From Erodium maritimum (taxonomy: Eukaryota > Streptophyta > Magnoliopsida > Geraniales > Geraniaceae), in contig OY997593.1 of the NCBI GenBank assembly GCA_963921825.1, positions 58,698,039 to 58,762,038 on the forward strand: a DNA stretch of 64,000 nt. The letters are read 5' to 3'. The translations under genes were made by a program, and so were the position numbers. Under the pieces are notes generated by a model that was given only the letters and a program-made list of their open reading frames with translations, did no database searches and had not been told where the DNA came from. The first letter of the stretch is position 1. Each line of letters starts with the position of its first letter. Positions 1 to 10,903 of this stretch are shown piece by piece.

Positions 1-884
1 CCACCTCTGAATGAGAGTTATTGTGATATAAAAAATATATAAAATACATAGTATTACGAAAAAAACAAAAAACAAATAGTAGTTCATGGATAAATAAGCA
101 GAAAATAAATCAATATCAAAAATAAATTGTTTACTTTAGAAAGTAACAACGAAACACAAATATTATAAAGCAAAAATAGAAACAAAACTTAAATATGTTG
201 GGTTGGGCTGGATGAGGACGTGGGCTGTAAGTGATAGGGGTGGGCTTCAATAGAATTGGATTGGATAAATGTTTAAATTATCGGATTAAAACCTATACAC
301 TACTGCTAATAAGTAGTTGGCAGACGGATTTCATCCGTTGTCTAAATATGCATATCCGTCGACAAAGATATTCCTATTTTGAAATTGGTTCCACACTGTT
401 TGTCGATTTTGGTGCCTCTAGGCTCCGACATCGGTTCTAATCAATTTTCAGTTTTTCAATTATTTTTTATCTCACTTACTCTTGATACTTGTAAGCATCA
501 TAGGTAGGGATAAGGATGAGCATAGGTAGGTGACTAGCACCGGCGGCCGATTTTGACAACCGGATTGACACTTTCGGTTCCCTAAAGTCAAACACCAACA
601 CCGATTGGAAGGCCTAATTTTTGACCGTTATAAGACACTGTCAGTCTGATTTTTTTACCTGTTTTGTCCGACGAAAATATAAAAAGAAAGGGCGGAGTCA
701 CATACCTGTTGAGGAAGTGAAGAAGGGTTGCAATCTTTTGTAGGTACGTTTTTGTTGACTAATAAAAGATTGTTCCTACTATATCACTTCTCTCTTTTTA
801 GTTTTACTTTTAGCATAGACTTACCGTAATCACACGAAACATACACCACCGAACGAGGTAGCTTCACACTCTCGGTAGAAATCT
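1..884. other. AT-rich intergenic DNA, no gene seen
   Basis: No reading frame here has recognisable domains and all are short. A stretch near 235 begins TAGGGGTGGGC, which resembles a hAT terminus, but I found no matching end or target duplication. A 15-base match (positions 711-725) to the ARF intron near 14358 may be an outlying piece of the duplication that starts at 885. Confidence 0.5.
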
Positions 885-1139
885 AAGATCACTGAGGGCT
901 AGAAATACATGGATTTGAAAAACTCAACAAGTTCACAATTGATGGGATACCAATGGTTTCATAATTATAGAGAAGGTTCAGTTATTAACCTCAAGCGAGA
1001 TACCAGAACAAGATGAAATGGATAAAAACATTGACTAATACCTCAAAATGTTTTGATATGGCATTGCTATATACATCTAGCATCGTCATAACACACATAA
1101 TCAGTAAACTTATACTGTCTATATGGACAATTATATCTT

Positions 1140-1620
1140 GGGATAATTATCATTCCCAACCCCAAACTTTACGTTAAATTCATATCCTAACCCCTTCTCA
1201 TCTTTCGTTTCAAATCCTAACCTCAATTTTCGTTTTTTTTCAAAACCTATCATTTACTGTTCGAATTAACGGAACAATTAATTTGCTAGTCACGTACACA
1301 CTAAAGTGACCCCATATTTCAAATTTATTCCCATTTTGTTTCCTTAAAACTACTACCTAAATGTAAGATTGTGAATGTGAATGGATTTAGGAGGGTATCA
1401 ATGAGAAAGGGTCAAGGGTAAAAATGAGAATAAATTCGAAATATGGGGTCACTTAAGTGTGCACGTGACCAACAAATTAATTGTTCCGTTAATTCGAACT
1501 AGTAAATGATAGGTTTTGAAAAAAAAACGAAAGTTCAAGTTAGGATTTGAAACGAAAGGTGAGGAGGGGTTAGAATATGAATTTGACGTAAAATTTAGGG
1601 TTGGAAATGATAATTATCCC
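1140..1620. mobile_element. Mutator-like foldback MITE, 481 bp, 9-bp target duplication
   Basis: The ends are long imperfect inverted repeats beginning GGGATAATTATC and pair over most of both arms. The element is flanked by the exact 9-bp repeat TTATATCTT at 1131-1139 and 1621-1629. The paralogous ARF intron has a single TTATATCTT at 16166-16174 and no insert, so this is a true insertion made after the duplication. Nine-base duplications and long terminal inverted repeats are typical of Mutator-like elements. No transposase is encoded; a 70-codon frame inside is not meaningful. Confidence 0.88.
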
Positions 1621-1710
1621 TTATATCTTTTACTAGATTTCAAGATTATACAACTAACTGTATCGATAAATAAACGTTACAACTTTCTATTAGGCATTCA
1701 TAATCCAAAA

Positions 1711-2319
1711 GCAGGTTGTGTAAGTTGATATTTGAGGACACAATGCACCTCTTACTACACTGGGATTATGCTTGGGGTGTATGGAGTAGAGTTTATGATT
1801 GGTGGTCCTTGTTTTGGGTGATGGCTGCTGATTTTTAATCAGTATTTCATGTTTGGGCGGATATCAGGTGTTTCGGGAGAAACAAAGTTTAGTTAAAAGT
1901 TTGTTATCTCACCTGTTGGCACATTTGGCTTCAACGAAATGGAGCTGTTTTTAATGTTGAGTGGAAACTCTAGATGAAGTGTTGAGAAAGATTCAAACAC
2001 ATTCTATTAGTATTCTTCGTTTGGCTTGAGATTCGGAGCCTGTTGTTAGTTTATGATTTGGTGCGGAGCCCCATTCAGTTGTGTGGGAGGTCATAGAGCT
2101 CGGTGAGATTATTTGACTATTCGGGTAACGTGGAGTGCGGCTTATACAAGTTCCGGTTGGAGTGTTTTTCTTGGTTAAGGATGGTTTTCATTATATTATT
2201 TATCCTTGTTTATGTGTTTTTGAGAAGGTTTTTGTTTGATCCCCGTTTTGGGTTGTATCATTCTATCTCGTTTTTCACCTTGAAAGACAATTTCTAATAA
2301 ATTTCGCTTATAGAAAATA
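1711..2319 (+). mobile_element. 5'-truncated LINE (ORF2 C-terminus and 3' end)
   Basis: Conceptual translation from about 1730 gives the zinc-finger-like tail of a plant LINE reverse transcriptase (pattern HLLLH..YAWGVWSR), with stops and frame changes. The 3' end, near 2290-2319, is the typical LINE tail of AATAAATTTCGCTTATAGAAAA. The piece is bounded by the 11-bp repeat ATAATCCAAAA (1700-1710 and 2320-2330), which occurs once, slightly diverged, in the paralogous ARF intron near 16240-16250. It is a dead-on-arrival 5'-truncated insertion. Confidence 0.85.
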
Positions 2320-2371
2320 ATAATCCAAAACACGAGAGAAAATAAAAGCATAACTAAAGAAAAGCTAAACA

Positions 2372-2880
2372 TCAGGCCCAAGTGAAACTGATGTAGTGGA
2401 TCGGCCAGGAGGTGTTGTGTTAGTTGGCCCTTCTGATTTTCAAGTTGAGCTGGCTTCGAATTTAAAGCAGGGTGACCCTTCGGGATATCAGGACAGTCCG
2501 TGGAAGGATGTCCTTCTGAAATCGAAACGCCAGAATCGGCCTCCCAAGTTTCTAGAGGATTACTATACTGCTCAATCCAAGCCAATAGGCCGTCCTTTGA
2601 GTAATGTTAATCCTACTGCCATTGGGAAACATATTGCAGAAGGTCGAAGCTCTCCTTTAGCTCAGCCTACTGCTGTAAAGGTTTTCGATGACCCAATATT
2701 GACTTCAGAATAATCATTTCATTGGTGATCACTTTGTTTTCGTTTTTGTTTGGGGCTTCAGTCTCTTTTTAGGTTTTGTTGCCACATCTCTTTATGAGAG
2801 CTCCCGTATTATGGTTGTTTCAAATTTGAACTTTATTGAATTTAAGTTTTTTTTTCTAATAAATTTTTTGAGCTTATCCA
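2372..2880 (+). mobile_element. LINE ORF1 C-terminal fragment and 3' tail
   Basis: A 105-codon frame at 2396-2713 contains a QDSPWKDVLLK motif closely matching the QGSPWKEVLVK motif of the ORF1-only LINE at 7097-9098 (near 8570), followed by a basic, proline-rich tail. The sequence then runs into an AATAAATTTTTTGAGCTTATCC tail like other LINE 3' ends here. The left end abuts the end of the ARF intron duplicate. I infer a 5'-truncated copy of the same kind of ORF1-only LINE; no clear target duplication was seen. Confidence 0.6.
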
Positions 2881-3289
2881 ATTTTTTTTTTAAATAATGT
2901 AAGAATAATCTTGAAAGTAAGAAAGTTTGTTAATGATAGTGTGCAAAACTTTTAAAGAAAGTCACTATTCTGCAGAAACTTAGTGAAAATAAAGCTATTA
3001 TAATTTATAACAATTACCTCGAAAAATGAGCCAAACAGTCTTATTTTTGAAGTTCATACGAACACCTCTAGCTTTGTGTGAAGTTACAACTAACCTCTAG
3101 CTTTGATGAAAATCAGATCGGATTGAGTTTATTCTCGATCGAGCCCAAGTCGAGGTCCAAATCTGGAGAAAAGTCCATCTCGATTTGGATTTTAGTAAGT
3201 GTAAAATCAAGTTTTCGTAGCACTTTTACTTGTTTTGTATAAGAGTATCTTCCTCATCAAGAAAATTGATCAATGAGGAGGTAGACTTC

Positions 3290-4085
3290 TCAGTCGATGA
3301 AGAAATATTCAAGGTCAAAGTTTCATAAACAAACTCGGCTTTCGTCCTGGTAATTCAGCAACAAACCAACATTCAAGCTGACCGGAAATCAGACGATCAG
3401 AGCTTAAACGAAAGTGATGGGGAGGATACATTCATCTTGAAATCTCCTATGATCACTAATGAGGAGGGATTCGATGAGTCATCAGAAAAGGTAGCTCAAT
3501 CTCTAAGTATAAATGGGCTGCATCTCGAAATCATTAATATGGAAGAAGGGATCGAAATGGCATATAGGGAAAAGAGTTTGTCTATAGAAGATTCAACGAA
3601 AACTCGATCTAGCCTGATAAGATTTCATAAGAAGAAAAAATCAAAGGGGGGAATAAGAAGTTAAAGAACTTTGAAGCATTAAATTCCTCGAAAACTTCAA
3701 GCAACACCTTGGATAAAACAATTGCAATTCAAGCCTACGGATTGAAGGCTGCTGGTTTCGATGGGGCTCTGAAATTCTGCAATAGAATGGGTTTCAAAAC
3801 AAAAAGGAATGATTCACTTCTGAGGGATCAATTAGAATCTATGAATGAAGCCATTGACCACGGGCAAACAGACAAAAAAGGTGAGAAAATTAAAGAAGGT
3901 GAAGACTCTTGCTCTTCTGACAATAGAATCACTCATTCTCAAGCCAAATGAACTTAAACATTCTCTCATGGAATTTGAGAGAGATCTCCTCAAGACAAAA
4001 GAGGAGGATGGTGAGGGATGCGGCAATCAAGAGAAAACCAAGTATTCTGTTTATTCAAGAGTCAAAGAAGGAGAAGATGCATGTT
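3290..4085 (+). pseudogene. Charged ORF1-like remnant of the old LINE
   Basis: Overlapping plus-strand frames (3437-3664, 3709-3951, 3845-4087) encode Glu/Lys/Ser-rich sequence with no RRM or CCHC motif that I can identify. Their position just upstream of the LINE endonuclease suggests they are ORF1 or the ORF1-ORF2 junction. Frames change twice. The function is assigned by context only; it could be unrelated flanking sequence. Confidence 0.35.
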
Positions 4086-4130
4086 GATTTTTTGAGATCT
4101 TGTGGCATGCATAATGAATGATGTGAAATT

Positions 4131-6075
4131 TGTCACGCCCCAAATCCGGTATCACTCCCCTCGGACTCCTCTGAGGTCAAAGCCCGGACACCCTCTGCCT
4201 CTACTGGCTCAGCCTACAATGTGACTGGCGGAGCTCTGGACGGAAGTCCTGATGGTCCAGTGTCACTCCTCACGGGTCCCTCTGTGCCCGGTGCCTGGAC
4301 ACCGTCTGCCCCTGCCGCCTCAATGGTAGGTGGCTGTCCTCGACCTCCAGCTGGTCGACTCCGGGTACCTCGTGGAACGTAGATACGTGCCATGCGGTCC
4401 ATTCACTTCATGATAACACACACATGTTCAGTCTCTCAATAACTCTTAAAGGGTGACTCACTCAAGACACTAACGTTCACACACGAACAGCAAACGGCAC
4501 ACAACCAGCCAACCAAAAACAGACGACACACGACATCTCTTAATGACCCAACTACCCACCTAGTGACATACGGTCCGAGGTTTTGAAAACTCAAAAAGAA
4601 ACCAGGCTCTGATACCAAATTGTCACGCCCCAAATCCGGTATTGACCGGACCCGAGACGTGACTTAGTGAAATTAAATAAAAACAGTTTAAAAGTAAATA
4701 ATATCTGATAAAAGGAAATAGTGTGAACCAACAAAATATTCAACCCTGAGTCCCAAGCTCAGTCAAAGACAATAGTCAAAACAATAATACATCTCTAAGA
4801 AATATGAAGTAAAGATAAGTCCCAGACCCTCGCTAGCCCCATGCTCCGCAATGTCCCATAATCCAACTCACAGCTAACACATGTAGAAAACACGGTAAGG
4901 GGTGAGCTTGACGCTCAGTAGGGAAAAGCCACGAAAACCACCTCATTACAGATTTACAAGAAAGCTTTTCCACAGTTTAAAGTTTATTAAAAGGTTTGAT
5001 ACAACGGTGCAACACTTAAGCCATTTAAAGGACAATACCCCCTTTACCCTGACACTCACCAGCCCAACCACACCAACCTTAACTCAACACCAACCACTAT
5101 ACCCATGCACACACTGAAGGGAACAATCCAAGTAGGACACCCATAGCCACGAACACCGCAACACTCATTTAAATCCAAGGCATTCTCAAACACACAACTT
5201 GTAACCATCGCACGGTCTCGGGAGCAACCCGCTCGGCCCGGCGTAGCCGCACACAACTTTCCCCTAACACACAGTCAGGAGAGACGGTCGACCTCATCGC
5301 GACACACATCGTTTTACCGATCGACGGAAGGCAGGGAAATCACCTCTTCGCAGCATGGTCCCTCGCGGAACACAACACATCGTTTTATCGAGTGCTAGTA
5401 TGAGAGGTAGGGAATACCTCGGAAACCCACTTTATTACGGATGTACCAGAATGGATATAGGGAAATTTAATAACCGGATAAATAACTAGTATGCATGTAG
5501 GATGTGAATAACTAGCGTAGATGTATAAACTGTGAACTTTTAAGATTATAGTATTGGGAATTGTCGTGCTGGTAGAATCGGGCCATGTCGTGCCTGTAGG
5601 GTTGTTTGCTGAGTGTATCTGCTTGTGTGCTATGTGTTGTTTGAACGGTTAATAAATAACAAACATGAAAACGAGTAGAGTTGAACTAGTGATGCATATT
5701 AGTGACTTGAGAGGTTATTCCCTGTTTATTTGACATGTTGAAATGTGGGTGTTGGGAGAACGAATACTGATTAAGCCGGTGGGGTTACCACGTTGAGTGT
5801 GGTGTCGGTAAGTGATGGTAAGTGTGTGACGGTTATGGGAGTAAATTGAGAATGTGATTGTGATCGTGATTGTGATCGTGATTGTGATTGTGTTTGTGGT
5901 ATTGTGGTTACATGAGAAAGGTGGTTTCCCTACCTTCCGACCTTGAGTCGGTAAAACGCTGTGTCCCGCGAAGAGGTGGTAGCTGTGAGTTGGATTATTT
6001 ACTTTTAAACTGTTTTTATTTAATTTCACTAAGTCACGTCTCGGGTCCGGTCAATACCAGATTTGAGGCGTGACA
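4131..6075 (-). mobile_element. Internally deleted Ty3/gypsy-like element with inverted (foldback) LTR halves
   Basis: The element starts TGTCACGCCCC, ends GGCGTGACA and is flanked by the 5-bp duplication AAATT (4126-4130 and 6076-6080). On the minus strand a long-terminal-repeat end lies at 4621, directly followed by an initiator-Met tRNA primer site (4606-4617) and a gag-like leader, then jumps to a 22-bp remnant of the other LTR end at 4131. About 81 bp starting at 4621 reappear almost perfectly in reverse complement at 5995-6075, and further matches inside the unit are also inverted. Both outer ends therefore look like LTR 3' ends pointing outward. I infer an aberrant, palindromic, non-autonomous copy. 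Its LTR shares a 3' end style with the solo LTR at 56901-60042. Confidence 0.75.
4214..4402 (-). pseudogene. Start of a Ty3/gypsy gag, truncated
   Basis: A 62-codon minus-strand frame begins MDRMARIYVPRGTRSR and is rich in Arg, Gly and Pro, like the N-terminus of gag in Tekay/Del-type chromoviruses. It sits about 200 bp downstream of the tRNA primer site at 4606-4617, the expected place for gag. It is cut off by the internal deletion before any capsid or zinc-knuckle motif. The family assignment is inference. Confidence 0.45.
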
Positions 6076-6080
6076 AAATT

Positions 6081-7089
6081 TCAACCCCATCTACTGGAAA
6101 ATCAGGGGGAATAATCACCTCTCTTCAGGATGTCAAAACATATTGCTACAAGAAATGCCTTTTTTTAATGGGGGGAAATAATTCACTCTCTGCTCCCTGT
6201 ATTAATACATCAAAGTATGAATTATGAAAGAAATTGGAGCTGGAGATCTTGGCTTTTACAGGAGCAATAATAGTAGGAGGTGATTTCAACAATGTGCTGC
6301 AGTTTGATGAGAAACGTGGGTCGCAATTAACAGCCTAAGAGATCTCAAACTTTGAAGATTTTATCAATCATGCCAATCTTATTTATCTCCGAATGCAAAG
6401 AGAAAAATCTACTTGGTGTGCCCCTAATCAAATTGCTTCGAAAATGAACAGACTCCTGTAAGTACAGAAGTATTAGCAATATATGGTAGTCTTGTTCAGA
6501 AAAACCTTCCTAGGTGTTTTTTTGATCACAGACCCATCTCTTTAACTTTTGAAAAGGTTGATTAGGGTGCTAAATCTTTCAAGTTTATAAATGTTTGGCT
6601 GGAGGATGAAAGATGTGTTGTGAAAATAAAATGTGCCTGAGAGTCTTTTAACTTGAAAGGGGCTCCAAGTTATAAATTATAGCAATAACTGAAGGCTCTA
6701 AAACCAATTTTTGAAAAATTGGAATTTATCTGTGTTTGGTGTTCTGGAGAAAGAAAATGCATACATAAAAATGAAGATAGAGAGGATTGATTTATTATCA
6801 AAATCAAGATCCTTATCAGAAGAAGAAATCTCTCTCAAATCCCTTACTAGTTCTCTACCCATCCAAAAATCTAAAAGGCTGGCTTTACTTTGCAGTCAGA
6901 AAACAAGATTCACTTGGCTCAAGGATGGTGATAGAAGCACTAAATTCTATCACATCCTGGAAAATTTTAGAGTTTCCAAAAACCATATTTTCGAGATCTG
7001 TGTTAATGGGATCACGTTCTCAGAACCAATTCAGATAAAGGAGGAAGCTTGGTCCTTTTCTAACAAGCATTTTCAGAAAAAAGAATCAA
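6081..7089 (+). pseudogene. LINE ORF2 N-terminal half (endonuclease and linker), broken
   Basis: Around 6240-6440 the translation shows the apurinic-like endonuclease signature IIVGGDFNNVLQFDEKRG, followed by a segment matching the TWCAPNQ...SKMNRLL region. A 134-codon frame (6711-7115) then carries KTRFTWLKDGDRSTKFYH, the conserved block immediately upstream of the LINE reverse transcriptase. Several stops and frame changes interrupt it. The second half continues at 9106 beyond the nested LINE. Confidence 0.8.
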
Positions 7090-7096
7090 CATCTAT

Positions 7097-9098
7097 TGTC
7101 TCATGGAAAACGTGAAACACTCTCAACACCCGGTTGGCCGGAAGTTTTTTCCCGGTGAGTTTGAGGTTGATCTCTTGTCTTTCACCTCATTTTTCTCAAC
7201 CATGTTGTCTATATACAATGAGTATCATTCCATCTTTACTCCACACTCTAAGGCTGAGAAGGTGGATCGTACGGCCAAGGAAGCTACTTTTTGTCCGGCC
7301 AACACCAAGTAGGTGGTCCATGGAGGCCTTGAGACGAAAAGACACTCAGTCAAGGTCCGATTTTATGCCAAGGAGCGTTCGGCCAGCACCACCCAGGTGG
7401 TACATGGAGGCGTCGAATAGAGCAGTCCTACCATTGCTACGGTTACAAGGACGGGGAGGTAAACTCGTGCTGTGATCTCTAGTGAGGCTGCGACTGTACT
7501 TCCCTCCCCTCTGATAGAGGAAGGGGATCAAATGGACGCTGGTGGTGTGTGTACGGACAAAGTATTGGATCGTCGGCGACGGACACGGGTTAAGTTTATT
7601 GAGAGTGACACGGAACTCTACGTGCGAAATCTGCCTTGTGCTTCATCGGAAGAGTCGTTTCGGGGCATGTTATCACCATTTGGCGACATTGTTTCACTGT
7701 CTTTGCTGAAGAGACAAACAATCAAGGTTTTCTCTTTGGTTTCGTTCGCTTTACGTCGCATATTGCTGCATCCCAGGCAATTGAAACATTAAATGGGTTT
7801 AAGGTCAACGGACACGTCCTTTTCTTGGCCTTTTCTCGACGTCGTTTGAGTTCTACGGTGGCTGAACCAGTCGGGGATGAAAAACATAGATTAGGCTCTG
7901 TTTTACGTGATGACCGGGAACCTCGCTTCGGGGAAATTATTCGGACATTAGGAGATGGGCTGGCGTGTTCTAGAGAGGTCTCTAGTGTTCCGATAACCAG
8001 ACCTTCTCCGGCGTTCGTTCAGTCGTTGTCTTCTCAGGATGTCGGTGAGCTGCTCCGTCCAGTTTCAATCTTCCCCGTTTCTGGCGATGATCCCTTGATT
8101 CAAGGGATTTCGATTTCGAAAGGGATTTCATTTTCGAATCAAGAGATTACGATTCATGTAGATTCAGGTTTGAACTCGCCGCATATCACATATGTAACAT
8201 AGTCGTCTCCAGGTGCAGCATTGAATCACGATCTTGTCACTCTTGGGCTTGCAAATGGGCTTGGGGAGTTGAAGGGTGATTTGGGCCTTTTTGCTTGTCA
8301 GGTTGGGCCTGACCCTGACATGGCAAGCTTGGAAACTGGCCTGGTCGGGTTGGGCTTTCCACAAGTGGGCTTTGGGCCTGTTTTAGATGGGTTTTTGAGT
8401 GAGTTAAGTCCATCCGAAAAGGTCCAGATGCTGGCCCGTGAGGATCCAAGTTTGGATACCGTTTTTAATCGAATTGGGAATGATCTAGGCCCGTTAGTTG
8501 TGAGCTCGGGCTTAATAGCAATAGACAATCTTTCTCGAGGTGGTGAACCGATTCTGGAAGTCGGGTTTCAAGGAAGTCCGTGGAAGGAAGTCTTGGTAAA
8601 ACTACCGATCTCTAGGGCTGAGCCAAAGAGACGTGGATGCCCAAAGAAGGGTCATTCAAAGGTGATTGCACAACCAATCGTTGTTTATCAGACAAGAGCT
8701 AGGACCTCTGCTGATAAAGGGGATAAAACGGGACGTTTCATTGTGAACGTTGCCAAAAAAGATAGCTCGAGCAACTGGAGTTACAGCTTGAAAGTTGGTC
8801 ATAAGTTGTTGATCGGTGTGCTTTGGCGCTCGATAAATCCAAGAAGGACGTCGAGGGTAGGAAGGACAAGGAGTACTTGGATCCGACTTCAGAACAAGCT
8901 ATAACCCCTGTTCCGGTTTCTAACCGTTTTACTTGTTTGAACCCGGATAGGAAGTAGGCAAGGTATTTTTGTTCTTGTTTTGTTTTTGCTCTTTATAGTG
9001 TAATGGTCTGAGGAAAAGATCTCTTTGGATCTTTTCTTTCTTTGTTCTATAGTTTTATAGAACAATTACTTAATAAATTCTTCGCTTATAAAAAAATG
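7097..9098 (+). mobile_element. ORF1-only (non-autonomous) LINE nested in the older LINE
   Basis: The element interrupts the older LINE between the codons for Ser-Thr-Ser and Met-Arg-Ser. It is flanked by CATCTAT at 7090-7096 and 9099-9105, and ends in TAATAAATTCTTCGCTTATAAAAAAA. It carries an RRM-type ORF1 but no endonuclease or reverse transcriptase: ORF1 is followed almost directly by the 3' tail. It must have been mobilised by enzymes from another LINE. Organisation and length match the minus-strand element at 26063-27953. Confidence 0.82.
7500..8904 (+). pseudogene. LINE ORF1 with RNA-recognition motif, frameshifted
   Basis: Near 7610-7700 the frame reads TELYVRNLPCASSEESFR (RNP2-like), and after a shift near 7715-7735 it continues with GFLFGFVRFTS (RNP1) and ALKVNGH-type residues, together one RRM domain. 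A stop at 8200-8202 separates this from the downstream frame 8221-8904, which has the conserved GSPWKEVLVK motif and a basic KRRGCPKKG tail. This is a nucleic-acid-binding chaperone-type ORF1 for LINE ribonucleoprotein formation. One frameshift and at least one stop show that this copy is dead. Confidence 0.75.
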
Positions 9099-9105
9099 CA
9101 TCTAT

Positions 9106-9245
9106 GAGATCTCCCTGATCTTCCTTTTAAAAAGCTCTCTCAAATACATGCTGATAATCTGGTAACTGAGTTCTTGAAGGAAGAAGTTCACAAGGCTATC
9201 TTTAATTGCAATGGATTTACTGATGATACCATAATGTTCATCAAA

Positions 9246-9280
<35 letters not shown>

Positions 9281-10903
9281 GGACTGAGAAATTTTAAGGT
9301 AACATTGCTAGCTCTCCAATTATGCACTGGTTTGAAGATTAATTTCTCAAAATCCAATTCAATTGTGTTAAACCCTAGATATTTATCTGATGAAGTGGCA
9401 GTTGGTATTCTTGAATACTCTACTTGCAAGATTCCCTTCCCTTGTTTGGGTTTGCTAGGTGCCAACCCCAAAATAATAAAAACTTGGAACCCAATTATTG
9501 CAAGGTATACGAGAAAATTGAATCTATGGAAGTCAAAATATCTAAGTCTTGGTGGTAGACTAACTTTGATCAAGTCTACTCTTGTGGCTCTTCCTCTTTA
9601 TTACATGTCTCTGATGAAAGCTCATGCGGGGGTAATCAAGAAGTTGGAGCAGTGGCAGAGGGCTTTCTTGTGGGGAAAGTCTTCTGGTAAAAAGGTAATT
9701 CATAAGGTTTGCTGGGACAAGGCTTGTGTCTCAAAGAATGAGGGAGGTTTGGGAATTAGATGCCTCTCTAAAATGAATGATAGCTTATCATCAAAATGGT
9801 GGTGGAGATTCAATGTTGATGTTGATTCTCTTTGGAAGCAAGTAATTTGTGCTAAGAATGGTTGGGAGGTGAAAGATTGGAATCTAATCTCTTTTGATAA
9901 CATTGATAACTCCTCTTGGATAAATCATATCCAAAGTTTGGCAAAAGAGATAAATTTTAGCAGTTTGTTTGGTGTTGATGGGATCCAATGGTCTTTGGGA
10001 TATGGATCTAGAATTAAATTCTGGTAGGATCACTGGATTGGTCCATCAAGTTTAAAACTCCAATTTGAAAGGCTTTTCATTATCTCCTCAAATAAAAATG
10101 GAAGAGTCAAGGATTTTTGGATTGATCATGAGTGGAAAGTGGTTTTCGAAAGGTGGCAACCTCTTATGTTTGGGTGGAAATGGAGGATCATGCAATCTGG
10201 AAACATTGCCCAAATGGGTTCTCAGTAAGGGATGTTTATGTTAGACTTGTCCCTCAAACAACCCAAAGGCTTGAGGGTTAGTGCTTTGGGACTTTGGTTT
10301 CTCTCCTAAGACGGTTGGCTGTGCTTGGCTTTGCTGCCATCTTGCAGTTCCAACTACTTGTTTTCTAGGAGGGAGAGGTGTAAGGATCCCAATTGAGCAA
10401 TGCTTATGTCCCTTTTGTCACCAAGAATTTGAGGAAGTTATTCATCATTTGCTCCATTGTCCATCAGTTTGGGCTCTCTAAGGGAAATTGTTGAATTGGT
10501 GGAACATCTCTTGGGTGATTTCAGGAGATTTTAAAGACCTCTTTGCTGGTTGGAAATATTTGGCTCGAGTGTGGTAAAAGAGACTCCGGTGTGGAATTAC
10601 AGGTCTGGTTCTGTGGGAGGCTTGGATGGAAAGGAACATGTTTACTTACAACAATGAACAAATCATATGGGAGAATGTATTAATCAAAGTCCAATCAAAT
10701 TCCTATGCATTCCTTTAAGCAAGAGATGGTCCAAAGATGGTTTTTTCGTTCACAAGAGCTCCACTGTCTTACTGCAACCAAAGATTCAAAAAGATTTCCT
10801 AAGCTTTTGTTTAGTCATTATGATTTTCTTTCTGCAGGTTTTAGTTCTTTTCCCTATAATTGAGGGTCAAACTCCAAATTAGAGATAATTGGATTGTAAT
10901 TTG
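9106..10903 (+). pseudogene. LINE ORF2 C-terminal half with most of the reverse transcriptase core deleted
   Basis: After the segment EEVHKAIFNCNG, which should lead into the KAPGPDG motif, the frame jumps at about 9215 to FTDDTIMF, the equivalent of the YADD catalytic motif. The intervening fingers and palm, several hundred bases, are missing. A 33-base G run follows. The 240-codon frame 9305-10027 has the RT thumb-like block TLIKSTLVALPLYYMSL and QRAFLWG, then stops. The zinc-finger-like region (CPFCHQEFEEVIHHLLHC) lies at 10380-10480. Stop codons at 10027 and later confirm a dead copy. Confidence 0.8.
9247..9279 (+). repeat. Homopolymer run of 33 G
   Basis: Positions 9247-9279 are uninterrupted G inside the LINE ORF2 remnant. 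Flanking codons (IMFIK before, LRNFKV after) fit LINE proteins, so the run expanded inside an originally short G tract or was introduced by assembly. Confidence 0.95.

Larger units (their letters stand above)
885..2371. repeat. Degraded direct duplicate of the ARF17-like intron, split by two insertions
   Basis: Three pieces (about 885-1139, 1621-1710 and 2320-2371) match, in the same order and orientation, about 15385-15467 and 16022-16297 inside the large intron of the ARF gene. Identity is high enough to align by eye, with small indels. Relative to the gene copy, this copy lacks about 555 bp (15468-16021), and it has gained a foldback element at 1140-1620 and a truncated LINE at 1711-2319. 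The match stops at about 2371, where LINE sequence begins. I infer a segmental duplication of part of the ARF locus, later broken by transposons. No ARF exon was found on this side. Confidence 0.8.

Noticed and set aside
1516-1728. Open 70-codon frame
   Set aside because: Lies across the right arm of a foldback MITE and into intron-derived sequence; no domain.
5830-5900. GATTGTGATCGTGATTGTG run considered as an independent satellite
   Set aside because: The same run occurs within the LTR at 59120-59170, so it is an internal LTR feature.
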